64,000 nt of DNA. It comes from GYS-P2D sp964414425 (lineage in GTDB: Bacteria > Bacteroidota > Bacteroidia > Chitinophagales > Saprospiraceae). The stretch lies in assembly GCA_964414425.1 (NCBI GenBank), contig CAYPWL010000014.1, positions 1 through 64,000 of the forward strand, written 5' to 3'. The notes beneath the pieces were generated by a model. That model saw nothing but the letters and a program-made list of their open reading frames with translations, searched no databases and was not told the DNA's origin. The translations under genes and the position numbers were made by a program. Numbering within the stretch: position 1 is the first letter of the stretch; every line of letters begins with the position of its first letter. Positions 56,612 to 64,000 of the stretch are shown in pieces.

Positions 56612-59011
56612 TTAAAATCCAATTCCCACTGAAAGCGAGACGTTTCTACCTGGAGCGTCACCGAAATATCGGAGTCGATCAGTATTAGACCTATAGGCTT
56701 GATTAAGCAGATTATCACCGCTGAGCACCACATTAAGCGCATTCTTTTGGTATGACACTCGGGCTCCCACTAATAAAAATGCCTCGGGGGCATCCATAAA
56801 ATCAAAGATTTCATTTTGAGCAAATTCCGCCCCTCCATTTTGAAATGATCCTGGCTTAATAGCTCTTGGAGCATTCCATTGTCGAGCCATATAATCCAGA
56901 TTGACTGCAGCCCCCCAATTTCCACTCTTATATGCTAGCTCATAATTCACATTGAATGGAGGAATTTCAATAAAAGGCTGATCATTTTCTAATTCCGTAG
57001 CATAGACATAGGAAACCTTAGCCTCCGAAGTAAACTTGTCAGAGTGTCTATACCTGAAATCCCAATCTCCTCCGACGAACAGCGCATCAGTTTGGCTATA
57101 TATGAAGAATGGAAAAGTACCTGCGATATTGACTGATACACCGAAAGGTCTTAAAAATATGTAGTCATTAATACGATTAGCGTAAACAACAAATTCAGTG
57201 CTAATGCGCTCATTATGATACTCTAAACCGGTGATCCATTTAAAGCTTTTTTCTGACGGCACCTCTCGGTCTGTTTGATCAAAAACGTCATTAATCGGGG
57301 TAAAAATATTTGGATTGAAATCATAGCGCCACAAACCAAACTGAATCCGAGAAAAATGATAACCAAATGAATACAACTCAGCAACATTAGGTGGTCTCCA
57401 TGCACTTCCTATGTTAGAATAAATAGACAACGCCTCATTGAGCTGATGCCTGACTCCTATAGTAAAAGTGGCATTCTGAAAATCGATCTCATTGGAGAAT
57501 GTAGCAACATCTCTGATCGTGTCAACAACGCTCAAATTTTGATAGTCAAATCTAAATCCCAGCTCAAAGACTGTCCTTCCTAAATCAAGGGATTGAATAG
57601 AATACGCCCCTACATTCAGGACATTATAGTTAGGCACAAAATTAACTGGATTGGATCCAGGTTCATTTTTACTATTCTGCGTGAATAACTGTATTCCAGA
57701 GTTACCACTCCAGATGCCTCGGGTCGCTTGAACCCATTCTATATCAATATTGTGTGATAATAAGTCAAGGTCGATAACAGGTCTATCATTGAGCTCTCCC
57801 CTCCTCACATCGAACTCTTGTCTCATATTTTGCTGTATTCCATAGCTCAACTTAAATATGTGATCCCCGTGATAATAAGTCAATTTAGATTTCGCCAATG
57901 CATGCTGCACTTCATGACGTGGATTTTGGATGTTATATGTCGGCTCAAATGTTGGGCTTGGGATACCTCTCTCAATGGCATTTTGTAGATCCTGAAGGTT
58001 CCCAACGATGGAAGCTCTTAATATGCCCAGACTCTGATCGAGAAAACTGCCCGATAGTTCTATATCAAGATTTGGCAGGTGATATAATGTTTTGAAGCTA
58101 CCTCCATACTCACGCTTTCCGGTATTCGACAGATTATAATCTGGAGCCTGTAGATCTGCTTGAACGATACCAAAGCCACCAGCTTCCCAGGCAAAACGAT
58201 GAGAGCCTTGCCCTAAAGACAACTGACTACTGATTGCTCTTCCATTGGTCTTATATGAAGAACCGAACGATCCTTTAAGTTTGCGGTCAAGCTGCGGTTT
58301 TTTATTGTTGTAGAGTACCACCCCTCCTAATGCTTCTGGACCATACTTTACTGTAGCAGCACCTTTGACAACTTTGACCTGATCAACATGAGATGGGTCT
58401 ATTTCTGGCGCATGTCCCTCCCCCCACACTTGAAAAGCATGTCTTAATCCATCATTAATTACAAGTACACGGTTAGAATGAAGGCCATGTATGATAGGCT
58501 TAGAAATATTGGAGCCTGTTCTGAGACTATTTACTCCAGATATTTTTTCGGTCAGATCTCCAATAGATGTGCTCAATAGCTCAATCTCATCAAATTCTAA
58601 ATTTTGAATAGCTGCAGTCCGATTGCCATCTGCTTTGGAAGCCTCGATTACCACACTCTCTAACAAAATATCATTGGACGCCAGATATATTATAGGATCC
58701 TCATGATGAAAATCATGATGGTGAACGGCTGTCTTGTAACCCAAGAATTTGACCTCAAGGTGTATTTCTTCATCACAAACACCACTCAAGCTAAATAATC
58801 CATTGGCATCGCTTACCTCACTTTGTCCAGTCTCCTCAATAACAATTGTTGCAAAAGGAAGTGGCTGACTGGTTTCCATATCTAAGACCTTGCCGGCTAT
58901 CGTATGGTCGCAGTCAATAGACTGAGCACCAATCGTCGATATGGAAGCAATAGTTATGGCTATTAGTAGCACCCCTAAACGAAATATGTTGATTGAATAT
59001 GTCACTTTCAT
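56612..59011 (-). CDS. TonB-dependent receptor, probable zinc/metal uptake
   Basis: A 799-aa outer-membrane receptor. The signal peptide ends STIGAQ. An N-terminal carboxypeptidase-like domain (about 38-110) ends with a histidine cluster HHHDFHH at 97-103. The plug (about 130-240) contains KPIIHGLHSNRVLVINDG and GEGHAPEIDPSHV; the beta-barrel ends LSVGIGF. Downstream of a Zur-like regulator by 13 bp, it is probably its target. No SusD-like partner follows, so glycan uptake is unlikely. Metal identity is an inference. Confidence 0.88.
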   Translation of the reverse strand: MKVTYSINIFRLGVLLIAITIASISTIGAQSIDCDHTIAGKVLDMETSQPLPFATIVIEETGQSEVSDANGLFSLSGVCDEEIHLEVKFLGYKTAVHHHDFHHEDPIIYLASNDILLESVVIEASKADGNRTAAIQNLEFDEIELLSTSIGDLTEKISGVNSLRTGSNISKPIIHGLHSNRVLVINDGLRHAFQVWGEGHAPEIDPSHVDQVKVVKGAATVKYGPEALGGVVLYNNKKPQLDRKLKGSFGSSYKTNGRAISSQLSLGQGSHRFAWEAGGFGIVQADLQAPDYNLSNTGKREYGGSFKTLYHLPNLDIELSGSFLDQSLGILRASIVGNLQDLQNAIERGIPSPTFEPTYNIQNPRHEVQHALAKSKLTYYHGDHIFKLSYGIQQNMRQEFDVRRGELNDRPVIDLDLLSHNIDIEWVQATRGIWSGNSGIQLFTQNSKNEPGSNPVNFVPNYNVLNVGAYSIQSLDLGRTVFELGFRFDYQNLSVVDTIRDVATFSNEIDFQNATFTIGVRHQLNEALSIYSNIGSAWRPPNVAELYSFGYHFSRIQFGLWRYDFNPNIFTPINDVFDQTDREVPSEKSFKWITGLEYHNERISTEFVVYANRINDYIFLRPFGVSVNIAGTFPFFIYSQTDALFVGGDWDFRYRHSDKFTSEAKVSYVYATELENDQPFIEIPPFNVNYELAYKSGNWGAAVNLDYMARQWNAPRAIKPGSFQNGGAEFAQNEIFDFMDAPEAFLLVGARVSYQKNALNVVLSGDNLLNQAYRSNTDRLRYFGDAPGRNVSLSVGIGF

Positions 59012-59024
59012 GCCTCAGTCTGAT

Positions 59025-59441
59025 TTAGGGTAAACAGATTTTGCACACTCCGCTTAGGGTCACGTCAGCGTTATTAATAAGGTAACCAGGAACTTCCACT
59101 GTAGGCACATGCAGCTCGAGGCATTCCATCTTTCCGCAAGCTGTACATTTGAAATGCATATGATCGTGATTGGACTCGTCCGGAGCGCAAGTGGCTCGTG
59201 AGACTCCGTAAGTGGCGTAGCCGCTATCACTAGGAATCTTATGGATTAATCCATTCTCTGCAAACAACTTAATGGTTCTATATAGGGTAACCCGATCGAA
59301 TTTATCAAACTCCCTCTCAAGATCACTAAGTGAAATCGTTCTATTCAGCTCTCTCATATATCCTAAAACCGCTAATCTGCTGTCAGTGACGCTGAGCTTG
59401 TGCGATTTCAAAATATGTTTTAGTTCACTTAATTGAGCCAT
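59025..59441 (-). CDS. Fur-family regulator, Zur-like
   Basis: A 138-aa metalloregulator. The winged helix (about 5-75) has DRVTLYRTIKLF. Histidines 92, 94 and 96 (NHDHMH), Cys99 and Cys102 (FKCTACG), and Cys133 and Cys136 (CKIC) give the structural zinc site and a regulatory site. Adjacency to a metal-type TonB receptor and a palindrome before its own gene suggests it is a zinc-sensing autoregulated repressor. Fur or Mur identity is not excluded. Confidence 0.88.
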   Translation of the reverse strand: MAQLSELKHILKSHKLSVTDSRLAVLGYMRELNRTISLSDLEREFDKFDRVTLYRTIKLFAENGLIHKIPSDSGYATYGVSRATCAPDESNHDHMHFKCTACGKMECLELHVPTVEVPGYLINNADVTLSGVCKICLP

Positions 59442-59459
59442 AAGACGCGATTACATTTA

Positions 59460-59474
59460 TGCAATGATGTTGCA
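59460..59474. promoter_or_regulatory. Zur-type palindrome before the Zur-like gene
   Basis: TGCAA-TGATG-TTGCA, with perfect 5-bp arms, lies 18 bp before the Zur-like ATG. It matches the operator at 56569-56585 in both arms. It overlaps the edge of the -7 box at 59473-59480, so the predicted transcription start falls within it. Confidence 0.65.
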
Positions 59475-59480
59475 AAAATA
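59473..59480 (-). promoter_or_regulatory. -7 promoter element of the Zur-like gene
   Basis: On the minus strand this reads TATTTTTG, a perfect TAnnTTTG. Transcription would start near 59466, inside the palindrome, a geometry expected for repression. A -33 TTG at the usual distance is not evident. Confidence 0.6.
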
Positions 59481-59608
59481 GATTTTTAGAACAAAAAAAA
59501 TTAGAAACAGCAAATTATAGTGGATCAATCTTCACCATTTCAGTATTGAACATGCCGATGGTAGCCCAGAAGACATTGTAAATCAGGATAGAACATATAA
59601 TGCGCCCT

Positions 59609-60511
59609 CTACGACGCAAGAGCTCTCCCTCGCCACCATCTCGCTAAACTCAAGCCAGAAACGATATGCGAGATACCCCAAGCAGCGGCAACAATGGCCA
59701 TACCGCCTAAGCCATCAAACTCATTAAAGATGATAATCAACCCTAGCCCAGAATTCTGAATGCCGACCTCGATCGTCACAGCACGTCGGTCATAATTAGA
59801 AAGCTTAAATATTGATGCCATAGTAAACCCTGTGGATAGACTAATCGCATTGTGCAGGATGACTACCGAGAAGAATATATAGTAGTATTGTAAGAAGAAA
59901 TCCCAATTGGAGATCGTGGCAAATACTACAAATGCCAAGAAAAAGATTACAGAGAGATTCTGCATGGGGCCTTTAAGTCGGTTGGCAACTTTGGGTAACT
60001 TATACTTCATCCACATGCCAGCAATTGTAGGCGCAATGAGCAGTGTTACAACTATGATCAACATATTAAGAAAGCTAAGATTCAATGGATCAAGATCCTG
60101 TGAATTACTCACGTAAAGACCTCCCCAAAGTGCCATATTCAACGGAGTCATAACCGTTGCTGCCGCTGTCGATATTGCACTCATGGATACAGATAATGCA
60201 GCATTGCCCTGGGCGTAATGTGTCAAGAAGTTACTGAGATTGCCGCCAGGACAAGATGCAATCAGAATCATCCCAAGAGCAATAGATGGAATCGGCTGAA
60301 GAATCAACACTAAGAGGTATGTCAGTGCCGGAAAAATGAAAAATTGTGAGGCCAGTCCAATCGCTGCTGCCTTAGGGTTACGAGCTACCTCTTTAAAGTC
60401 CGTCAACTGCATATTGAGTGCCACACCGAATACAATAAGGCCCAATATGATATTCATCACCTGGAGACCAGCACTGCTGAAGTTGAGTCTGACCAGATCA
60501 ATTCCTTCCAT
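59609..60511 (-). CDS. Bile acid:sodium symporter (BASS)-family transporter
   Basis: A 300-aa inner-membrane carrier with about nine or ten helices. CPGGNLSNFLTHYA and EVGIQNSGLG are the family signatures that line the sodium and substrate sites. Substrates in bacteria include organic anions and precursors, not only bile acids. The ORF ends RWWRGRALAS; in the neighbouring frame a plausible hydrophobic tail continues to 59515, so a 3' frameshift deserves a check. Confidence 0.88.
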   Translation of the reverse strand: MEGIDLVRLNFSSAGLQVMNIILGLIVFGVALNMQLTDFKEVARNPKAAAIGLASQFFIFPALTYLLVLILQPIPSIALGMILIASCPGGNLSNFLTHYAQGNAALSVSMSAISTAAATVMTPLNMALWGGLYVSNSQDLDPLNLSFLNMLIIVVTLLIAPTIAGMWMKYKLPKVANRLKGPMQNLSVIFFLAFVVFATISNWDFFLQYYYIFFSVVILHNAISLSTGFTMASIFKLSNYDRRAVTIEVGIQNSGLGLIIIFNEFDGLGGMAIVAAAWGISHIVSGLSLARWWRGRALAS

Positions 60512-60572
60512 CCGCTAAATCTACGGAAAATGAGTTGGGTGGAAATAAGTAATATAGATTGGGAAGTAACTG

Positions 60573-61193
60573 TTATCTCCTACTTCTTGATCGACTCTTC
60601 TGTTGTACTCGTTCCTGTCGATTGAAAACATAGCCGACATGAAATCCTATTATTTGTTCAGAAAACAAGCTTGTTGCGTCTCCATTAGTTTCGAAAGTAT
60701 TCGATACGTGTGACTCTATCCCTATAGAAACATTAAAGTCAAAAACGTAACGGTATCCTAATCCATATCCAAATCCATAACGTCTGTCAGCCTCAAAGAA
60801 TGGTTCTTGTATATCAAAAACCGGCTGGTAAGTCAAAAACCCTTCTAGAAAAAAGCCGCCTCCATAGGATCTCTTCTTACCGAAGAATCGTCTATATCCA
60901 ACATCAAATCTGATATCCTTATGAGTTGCTCTATCAAAAACGGCAATTGGCACACCGAAAGTGGAATCTATTCCTATCTGTTCCCCTGTGCTGTGGGTAT
61001 CATTCTTAAATAATAATCGCGCAAAAAGGGAGCGCTTGGAATCAAGACTAAACTCATACTGACCATTGATATAACCAAATTCTGAAAAGTATCCCAAGGG
61101 ATCTATTGATATGGTATGTTGAGTCTGTCCATGAATGACAGCGGTTATAAATAGAAAGAAACAGGTTATCCAGAATTTTTTGATTAAAAACAT
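60573..61193 (-). CDS. Small outer-membrane beta-barrel protein of unknown function
   Basis: A 206-aa protein from the ATG at 61193, which begins directly at the signal peptide (ending VIHGQ); a TTG at 61202 would add three residues. Alternating aromatic strands such as GYRRFFGKK, GGGFFLEGF and GFHVGYVFN suggest an eight-strand barrel of a Bacteroidota type. The tail is basic (KSRSRSRR). It is 56 bp downstream of the lipoprotein gene, separated by an inverted repeat. Function unknown. Confidence 0.7.
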   Translation of the reverse strand: MFLIKKFWITCFFLFITAVIHGQTQHTISIDPLGYFSEFGYINGQYEFSLDSKRSLFARLLFKNDTHSTGEQIGIDSTFGVPIAVFDRATHKDIRFDVGYRRFFGKKRSYGGGFFLEGFLTYQPVFDIQEPFFEADRRYGFGYGLGYRYVFDFNVSIGIESHVSNTFETNGDATSLFSEQIIGFHVGYVFNRQERVQQKSRSRSRR

Positions 61194-61216
61194 AGGTATC
61201 AATATCTGTTTATTCT

Positions 61217-61252
61217 AGTTGCCATCTTACTCATAAAATAAGAGCGGCAACT
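61217..61252. repeat. Imperfect hairpin between lipoprotein and barrel genes
   Basis: AGTTGCC and GGCAACT form a 7-bp outer stem with a shorter inner CTTA/TAAG pairing. On the plus strand a T-rich stretch follows, although no plus-strand gene precedes it; on the minus strand no T-run follows. Confidence 0.4.
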
Positions 61253-61258
61253 TTATTT

Positions 61259-61885
61259 TTATTCTTGTAGCTCAAATCTTAAAGAAATGATAGCGGCAGA
61301 TATGAATACACCATCCTCAAATCGAGAAACATCTGTTGGCAGAAATTGGTCATTAGGCCTGCCCTGACAGAAAATATCTCCAAAACTTAATCCGCCTATT
61401 GGATTAGAAAAATCGCCGCCTAGTAAAATAAAAAACCCTCCAGTACACAATTCCATGTAACTGCAATCTTGGGAAACCTCCATAACAAGCACCATTCCAT
61501 TAGCACCTTCAATTTCATAGAATTGATCCGCTATGTGTATAAAAGGAAAGGTTCCAATTGTATCTTGATCATCATTCCTAAATCGTAACTGAGCAGTTTG
61601 CTCTTCTATAAGCGTGATACTAGTAAAAAATGCATCCTCAAAATCCTCAAATTCTTCTTCTGGAAACAATATATTAGTAATGCTATCAATATTCACTTCA
61701 AGAGGAACGAGTTCTCCATTAAGAATTTCATGGGGAAGATCTAATCGAATGACATCACTCGTTAATTCTAAATCATATTGAGATGGGAACCGAGGACAGG
61801 GTTCATCATTAGTATCACAACTCGAAATAAAAGATGCAAGAAAAATAACGAGAATAAGAGTTCCTAATTTATTTCGTAAAGACAT
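61259..61885 (-). CDS. Lipoprotein of unknown function
   Basis: A 208-aa protein with a lipoprotein signal ending FISSC. The mature part is acidic and beta-rich, with Cys residues in SQDCSYMELCTGG and IFCQG that might pair. No family is recognised. It lies 56 bp upstream of the barrel protein on the same strand. Confidence 0.7.
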   Translation of the reverse strand: MSLRNKLGTLILVIFLASFISSCDTNDEPCPRFPSQYDLELTSDVIRLDLPHEILNGELVPLEVNIDSITNILFPEEEFEDFEDAFFTSITLIEEQTAQLRFRNDDQDTIGTFPFIHIADQFYEIEGANGMVLVMEVSQDCSYMELCTGGFFILLGGDFSNPIGGLSFGDIFCQGRPNDQFLPTDVSRFEDGVFISAAIISLRFELQE

Positions 61886-62022
61886 AGATGACTGTATTAG
61901 ACCTATAACAACATGAACATAAGGATATTAATACCTCTATTATAATATAAAAGACTGATTGTTAATATCGTTATCTTAAGTCCTGCAATCCCAGTATAGT
62001 TATGGATCAAGCCATGCCTCTT

Positions 62023-63135
62023 TTACCTCACTATCTGATTAGTAATAACCAATTTGTAGCTCTCTAAATTCTCGACATCATCGTTTGAGATTAGTCGAGT
62101 ACTATCACATGACATTACTATTGCCTCCACTCTACGATTTGCACTCGCACCAGCTTCATTACTTGGGTTAGGATTTATCATAAATCTATTGCTATACCCA
62201 CGAGCTAAGAGGCGGTCTGCGTCAATCCCTTCATCTACCAGATAGTTATGAATTTCTATACTGCGAGCGATGGAGAGACCATATGATCTAATGTTTGGAT
62301 CGTCTATTACTGCCCCCGGCTGATGAATGTGGCCGGCGAGCTCGATGCAAATTTCATCACTCTTTCTTAAAGCTGATGCCAAGGTCGTGAGAGAAGACTT
62401 GAATCGATCTAAGACAATACTCTTATCTCCGACAAATTGCACGTGTAATGCGACTTTATTGCCTTCTTTCATATCTACCATGGGCACCTTGACATCGTCA
62501 ACCTTAGCGCGTGCCGAGAGTCGCAAAGTCCGCACCTCTGGAAAGTGATTCTTTGCTTCAAAAATTAATTCCACTTCCCGCTTGAGAGGTACAGCTACTG
62601 AGAATCTCGCTCCACTGTCAATAGTGATTGTTCGTCGGATCCCACTGTCAAAAACATTGATTTCTAACCCCGTTACTGTTTCAGGATCATCCGTACCTAT
62701 GGTACCTTGAAAAAGTTTGAATGGCGTCCTTTGGAACACTTTAATTTCACTTCTTCTATCCTGAATTTTGGTTGATTCTTCTTTGGATATAGCAAATTGT
62801 TCTCCGTGCCCTTTTCTGCGTATCCGACTATCATCAATTTGATGATCTTTTAACCAACTTACAATTGCATTTTTTCGACGATCTGATAGGTTGATGTTGT
62901 AATCATTATTACCATCCGAGTCTGTATACGAGTCGATATAAAATTCAAGCTCGCTGGTATTCTGATACTCAAAGAAACTCATCAACAAACTATCATGGGT
63001 AGAACTCAACTCATATTGATCAGAATCGTAGTAAATAACAAGATTATCAATGAGAATAAGTGAGTCCTGTTGTGATAGAACTTTAGCTGAACTTGATGCC
63101 GATAAGAATACAACAAGAAGGATTATTGGACGCAA
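62023..63135 (-). CDS. OmpA-family protein with two OmpA-like domains
   Basis: A 370-aa envelope protein. The signal peptide ends KVLSQ. The first OmpA domain (about 28-135) has YYDSDQYELSSTH, YTDSDGNNDYNINLSDRRKNAIVSWL and GHGEQ; a middle beta domain (about 140-215) follows; the second OmpA domain (about 225-345) has ELAGHIHQPG, LSIARSIEIHNYL and ANRRVEAI. OmpA domains bind peptidoglycan. Two copies in one protein, separated by a sandwich-like domain, is the less common arrangement. Confidence 0.85.
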   Translation of the reverse strand: MRPIILLVVFLSASSSAKVLSQQDSLILIDNLVIYYDSDQYELSSTHDSLLMSFFEYQNTSELEFYIDSYTDSDGNNDYNINLSDRRKNAIVSWLKDHQIDDSRIRRKGHGEQFAISKEESTKIQDRRSEIKVFQRTPFKLFQGTIGTDDPETVTGLEINVFDSGIRRTITIDSGARFSVAVPLKREVELIFEAKNHFPEVRTLRLSARAKVDDVKVPMVDMKEGNKVALHVQFVGDKSIVLDRFKSSLTTLASALRKSDEICIELAGHIHQPGAVIDDPNIRSYGLSIARSIEIHNYLVDEGIDADRLLARGYSNRFMINPNPSNEAGASANRRVEAIVMSCDSTRLISNDDVENLESYKLVITNQIVR

Positions 63136-63272
63136 GGGATATAGTCTTTACCTAAATCAACGATTTTACAGTTACATTTCCAAGGTTGTAGAGCTATTTA
63201 TCTATAGAAAGACTTAAAACTATCTTAAAAACCATTGAGGGTTGAAGCTGTTAACCTTATAAAATAAATCGA

Positions 63273-64000
63273 ATGTCAAACTCCGTCTATCGCATCCCTA
63301 CCCCAAAGAATGAACCCATCCTAAGCTACCGCTCTGGCAGCGCAGAGAAAGAAGCAGTTCTGGCTACAATCAAAGAATTGAAATCACGAGAAATCGATGT
63401 ACCAATGGTCATAGGCGGACAAGACCTGGTGACTGTTGATAAGAGAAGGATTGCTGCACCACATGATATCAATCATACACTTGGCTACTACAACTTCGGA
63501 GATGAACAGCATGTCAAACTCGCTATAGACGAAGCCCAAAAGGCTAAGCCGGCTTGGGAAGCTATGCCGTGGCAAGATCGTGCTGCGATTTTTCTCAAAG
63601 CAGCAGATCTCATATCGGGACCACGACGAGCCTATATGAATGCGACAACCATGCTGGCACAGTCAAAAACCATCTATCAAGCCGAGATCGATGCTGTCGC
63701 TGAGTTAGCCGACTTCCTGAGGTTCAATGTGCAGTATATGCAAGAGGTCTATGCTCAGCAGCCAGATAGCGCCAAGAATATTTGGAATCTTCTGGAGTAT
63801 CGTCCATTAGAGGGCTTTGTATTTGCGATCACACCCTTCAACTTTACTGCGATAGCTGGTAATCTACCAGCCTGTCCCGCCATGTTAGGTAATACGGTTG
63901 TATGGAAGCCTGCGGAATCACAGATCTACTCTGCTATAGCAGTGATGAATATCTTCAGAGAAGCTGGTCTGCCAGATGGGGTGATTAACTTAATCTATAC
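63273..64000 (+). CDS. pruA: L-glutamate gamma-semialdehyde dehydrogenase, 5' part
   Basis: The gene runs off the right edge; 242 residues are visible from the ATG at 63273. It begins MSNSVYRIPTPKNEPI and has the aldehyde dehydrogenase N-terminal domain with PTPKNEP, APHDINHTLGYYNFG, MLAQSKTIYQAEIDA and the ITPFNFTAIAGNLPACPAMLGNTVVWKPA nucleotide stretch split across the family pattern. This matches 1-pyrroline-5-carboxylate dehydrogenase, the second step of proline catabolism. The catalytic Cys lies beyond the window. Confidence 0.93.
   Translation, partial: MSNSVYRIPTPKNEPILSYRSGSAEKEAVLATIKELKSREIDVPMVIGGQDLVTVDKRRIAAPHDINHTLGYYNFGDEQHVKLAIDEAQKAKPAWEAMPWQDRAAIFLKAADLISGPRRAYMNATTMLAQSKTIYQAEIDAVAELADFLRFNVQYMQEVYAQQPDSAKNIWNLLEYRPLEGFVFAITPFNFTAIAGNLPACPAMLGNTVVWKPAESQIYSAIAVMNIFREAGLPDGVINLIY

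Noticed and set aside
56597..56612. CGCAACAATGTTTG at the end of the TonB gene considered as a third copy of the Zur-type operator.
   Set aside because: The arms and 5-nt spacing do not match TGCAA-N5-TTGCA; only a half-site similarity remains.
54895..59011. A TonB receptor followed by a lipoprotein suggested a SusC/SusD-type glycan uptake pair.
   Set aside because: The lipoprotein has no SusD-like helical features, the receptor is of a shorter metal type with a histidine cluster, and a Fur-family gene leads the unit.
1..64000. CRISPR arrays, insertion sequences, prophage genes, integrons and rRNA genes.
   Set aside because: No regularly spaced repeats, transposase or integrase motifs, phage structural genes or rRNA sequence were found on either strand.

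Overview
The window reads as a chromosomal segment of a Bacteroidota bacterium, probably a gliding or type IX-secreting lineage outside the classic gut Bacteroides; the class cannot be fixed from sequence alone. Evidence: a complete gldK-gldL-gldM-gldN set with a PorP/SprF-type gene, Bacteroidota-style promoters (TAnnTTTG at -7, seen before glyA, tRNA-Leu, purA, the ABC permease, the LysM gene, miaA, lysA and a Fur-family gene), many lipoproteins and outer-membrane barrels, and very few strong Shine-Dalgarno sites. No phage, transposase, CRISPR array or rRNA is visible. Gene density is very high and no gap reaches 300 bp.

Layout. 1-5.8 kb: end of a peptidoglycan-binding gene, glyA, then a leftward tRNA-Leu-tig-clpP-clpX-truA protein quality-control block. 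5.9-10 kb: relA/spoT, a Fur-family regulator and purA. 10-13.3 kb: leftward rimK-like ligase, aspartoacylase-like amidohydrolase and PBP4. 13.3-19.9 kb: UMF1 transporter, a beta-helix lipoprotein and three glycosyltransferases. 19.9-26.6 kb: type IX secretion/gliding operon (68-aa protein, metallo-beta-lactamase-fold enzyme, porP-like gene, gldKLMN). 26.6-29.7 kb: outer-membrane barrel, Ppx/GppA phosphatase and a metal ABC permease fused to a DtxR/MntR-type regulator. 29.7-32.2 kb: prmC, a sulfotransferase and a CMP-Kdo synthetase-like gene. 32.3-39.7 kb: LysM protein, cystathionine beta-synthase, CPBP protease, two membrane proteins, an isoaspartyl peptidase and miaA. 39.9-42.1 kb: gapA-pgk. 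42.2-48 kb: a second sulfotransferase, a large SLBB polysaccharide exporter, rmlB and waaA. 48-54 kb: valS, lysA, a START-domain lipoprotein and an Old Yellow Enzyme relative. 54.2-59.5 kb: a metal-responsive cluster (Zur-like regulator, TonB receptor with a histidine cluster, three-repeat acidic lipoprotein, frameshifted one-repeat paralogue). 59.6-64 kb: BASS-family transporter, barrel protein, lipoprotein, OmpA protein, and the start of pruA.

How it fits together. Much of the accessory content concerns the cell envelope: type IX secretion, surface-glycan synthesis and export (glycosyltransferases, SLBB exporter, RmlB, WaaA, the KdsB-like enzyme, two sulfotransferases), and metal acquisition. 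The two most distinctive signals are both metal-linked. First, a TGCAA-N5-TTGCA palindrome occurs before the Zur-like gene and again before the repeat lipoprotein, suggesting a small zinc (or related metal) regulon. Second, a DtxR-box-like palindrome overlaps the promoter region of a permease that carries its own DtxR/MntR-like domain. All functional statements rest on motif reading and family knowledge; no database search was run.
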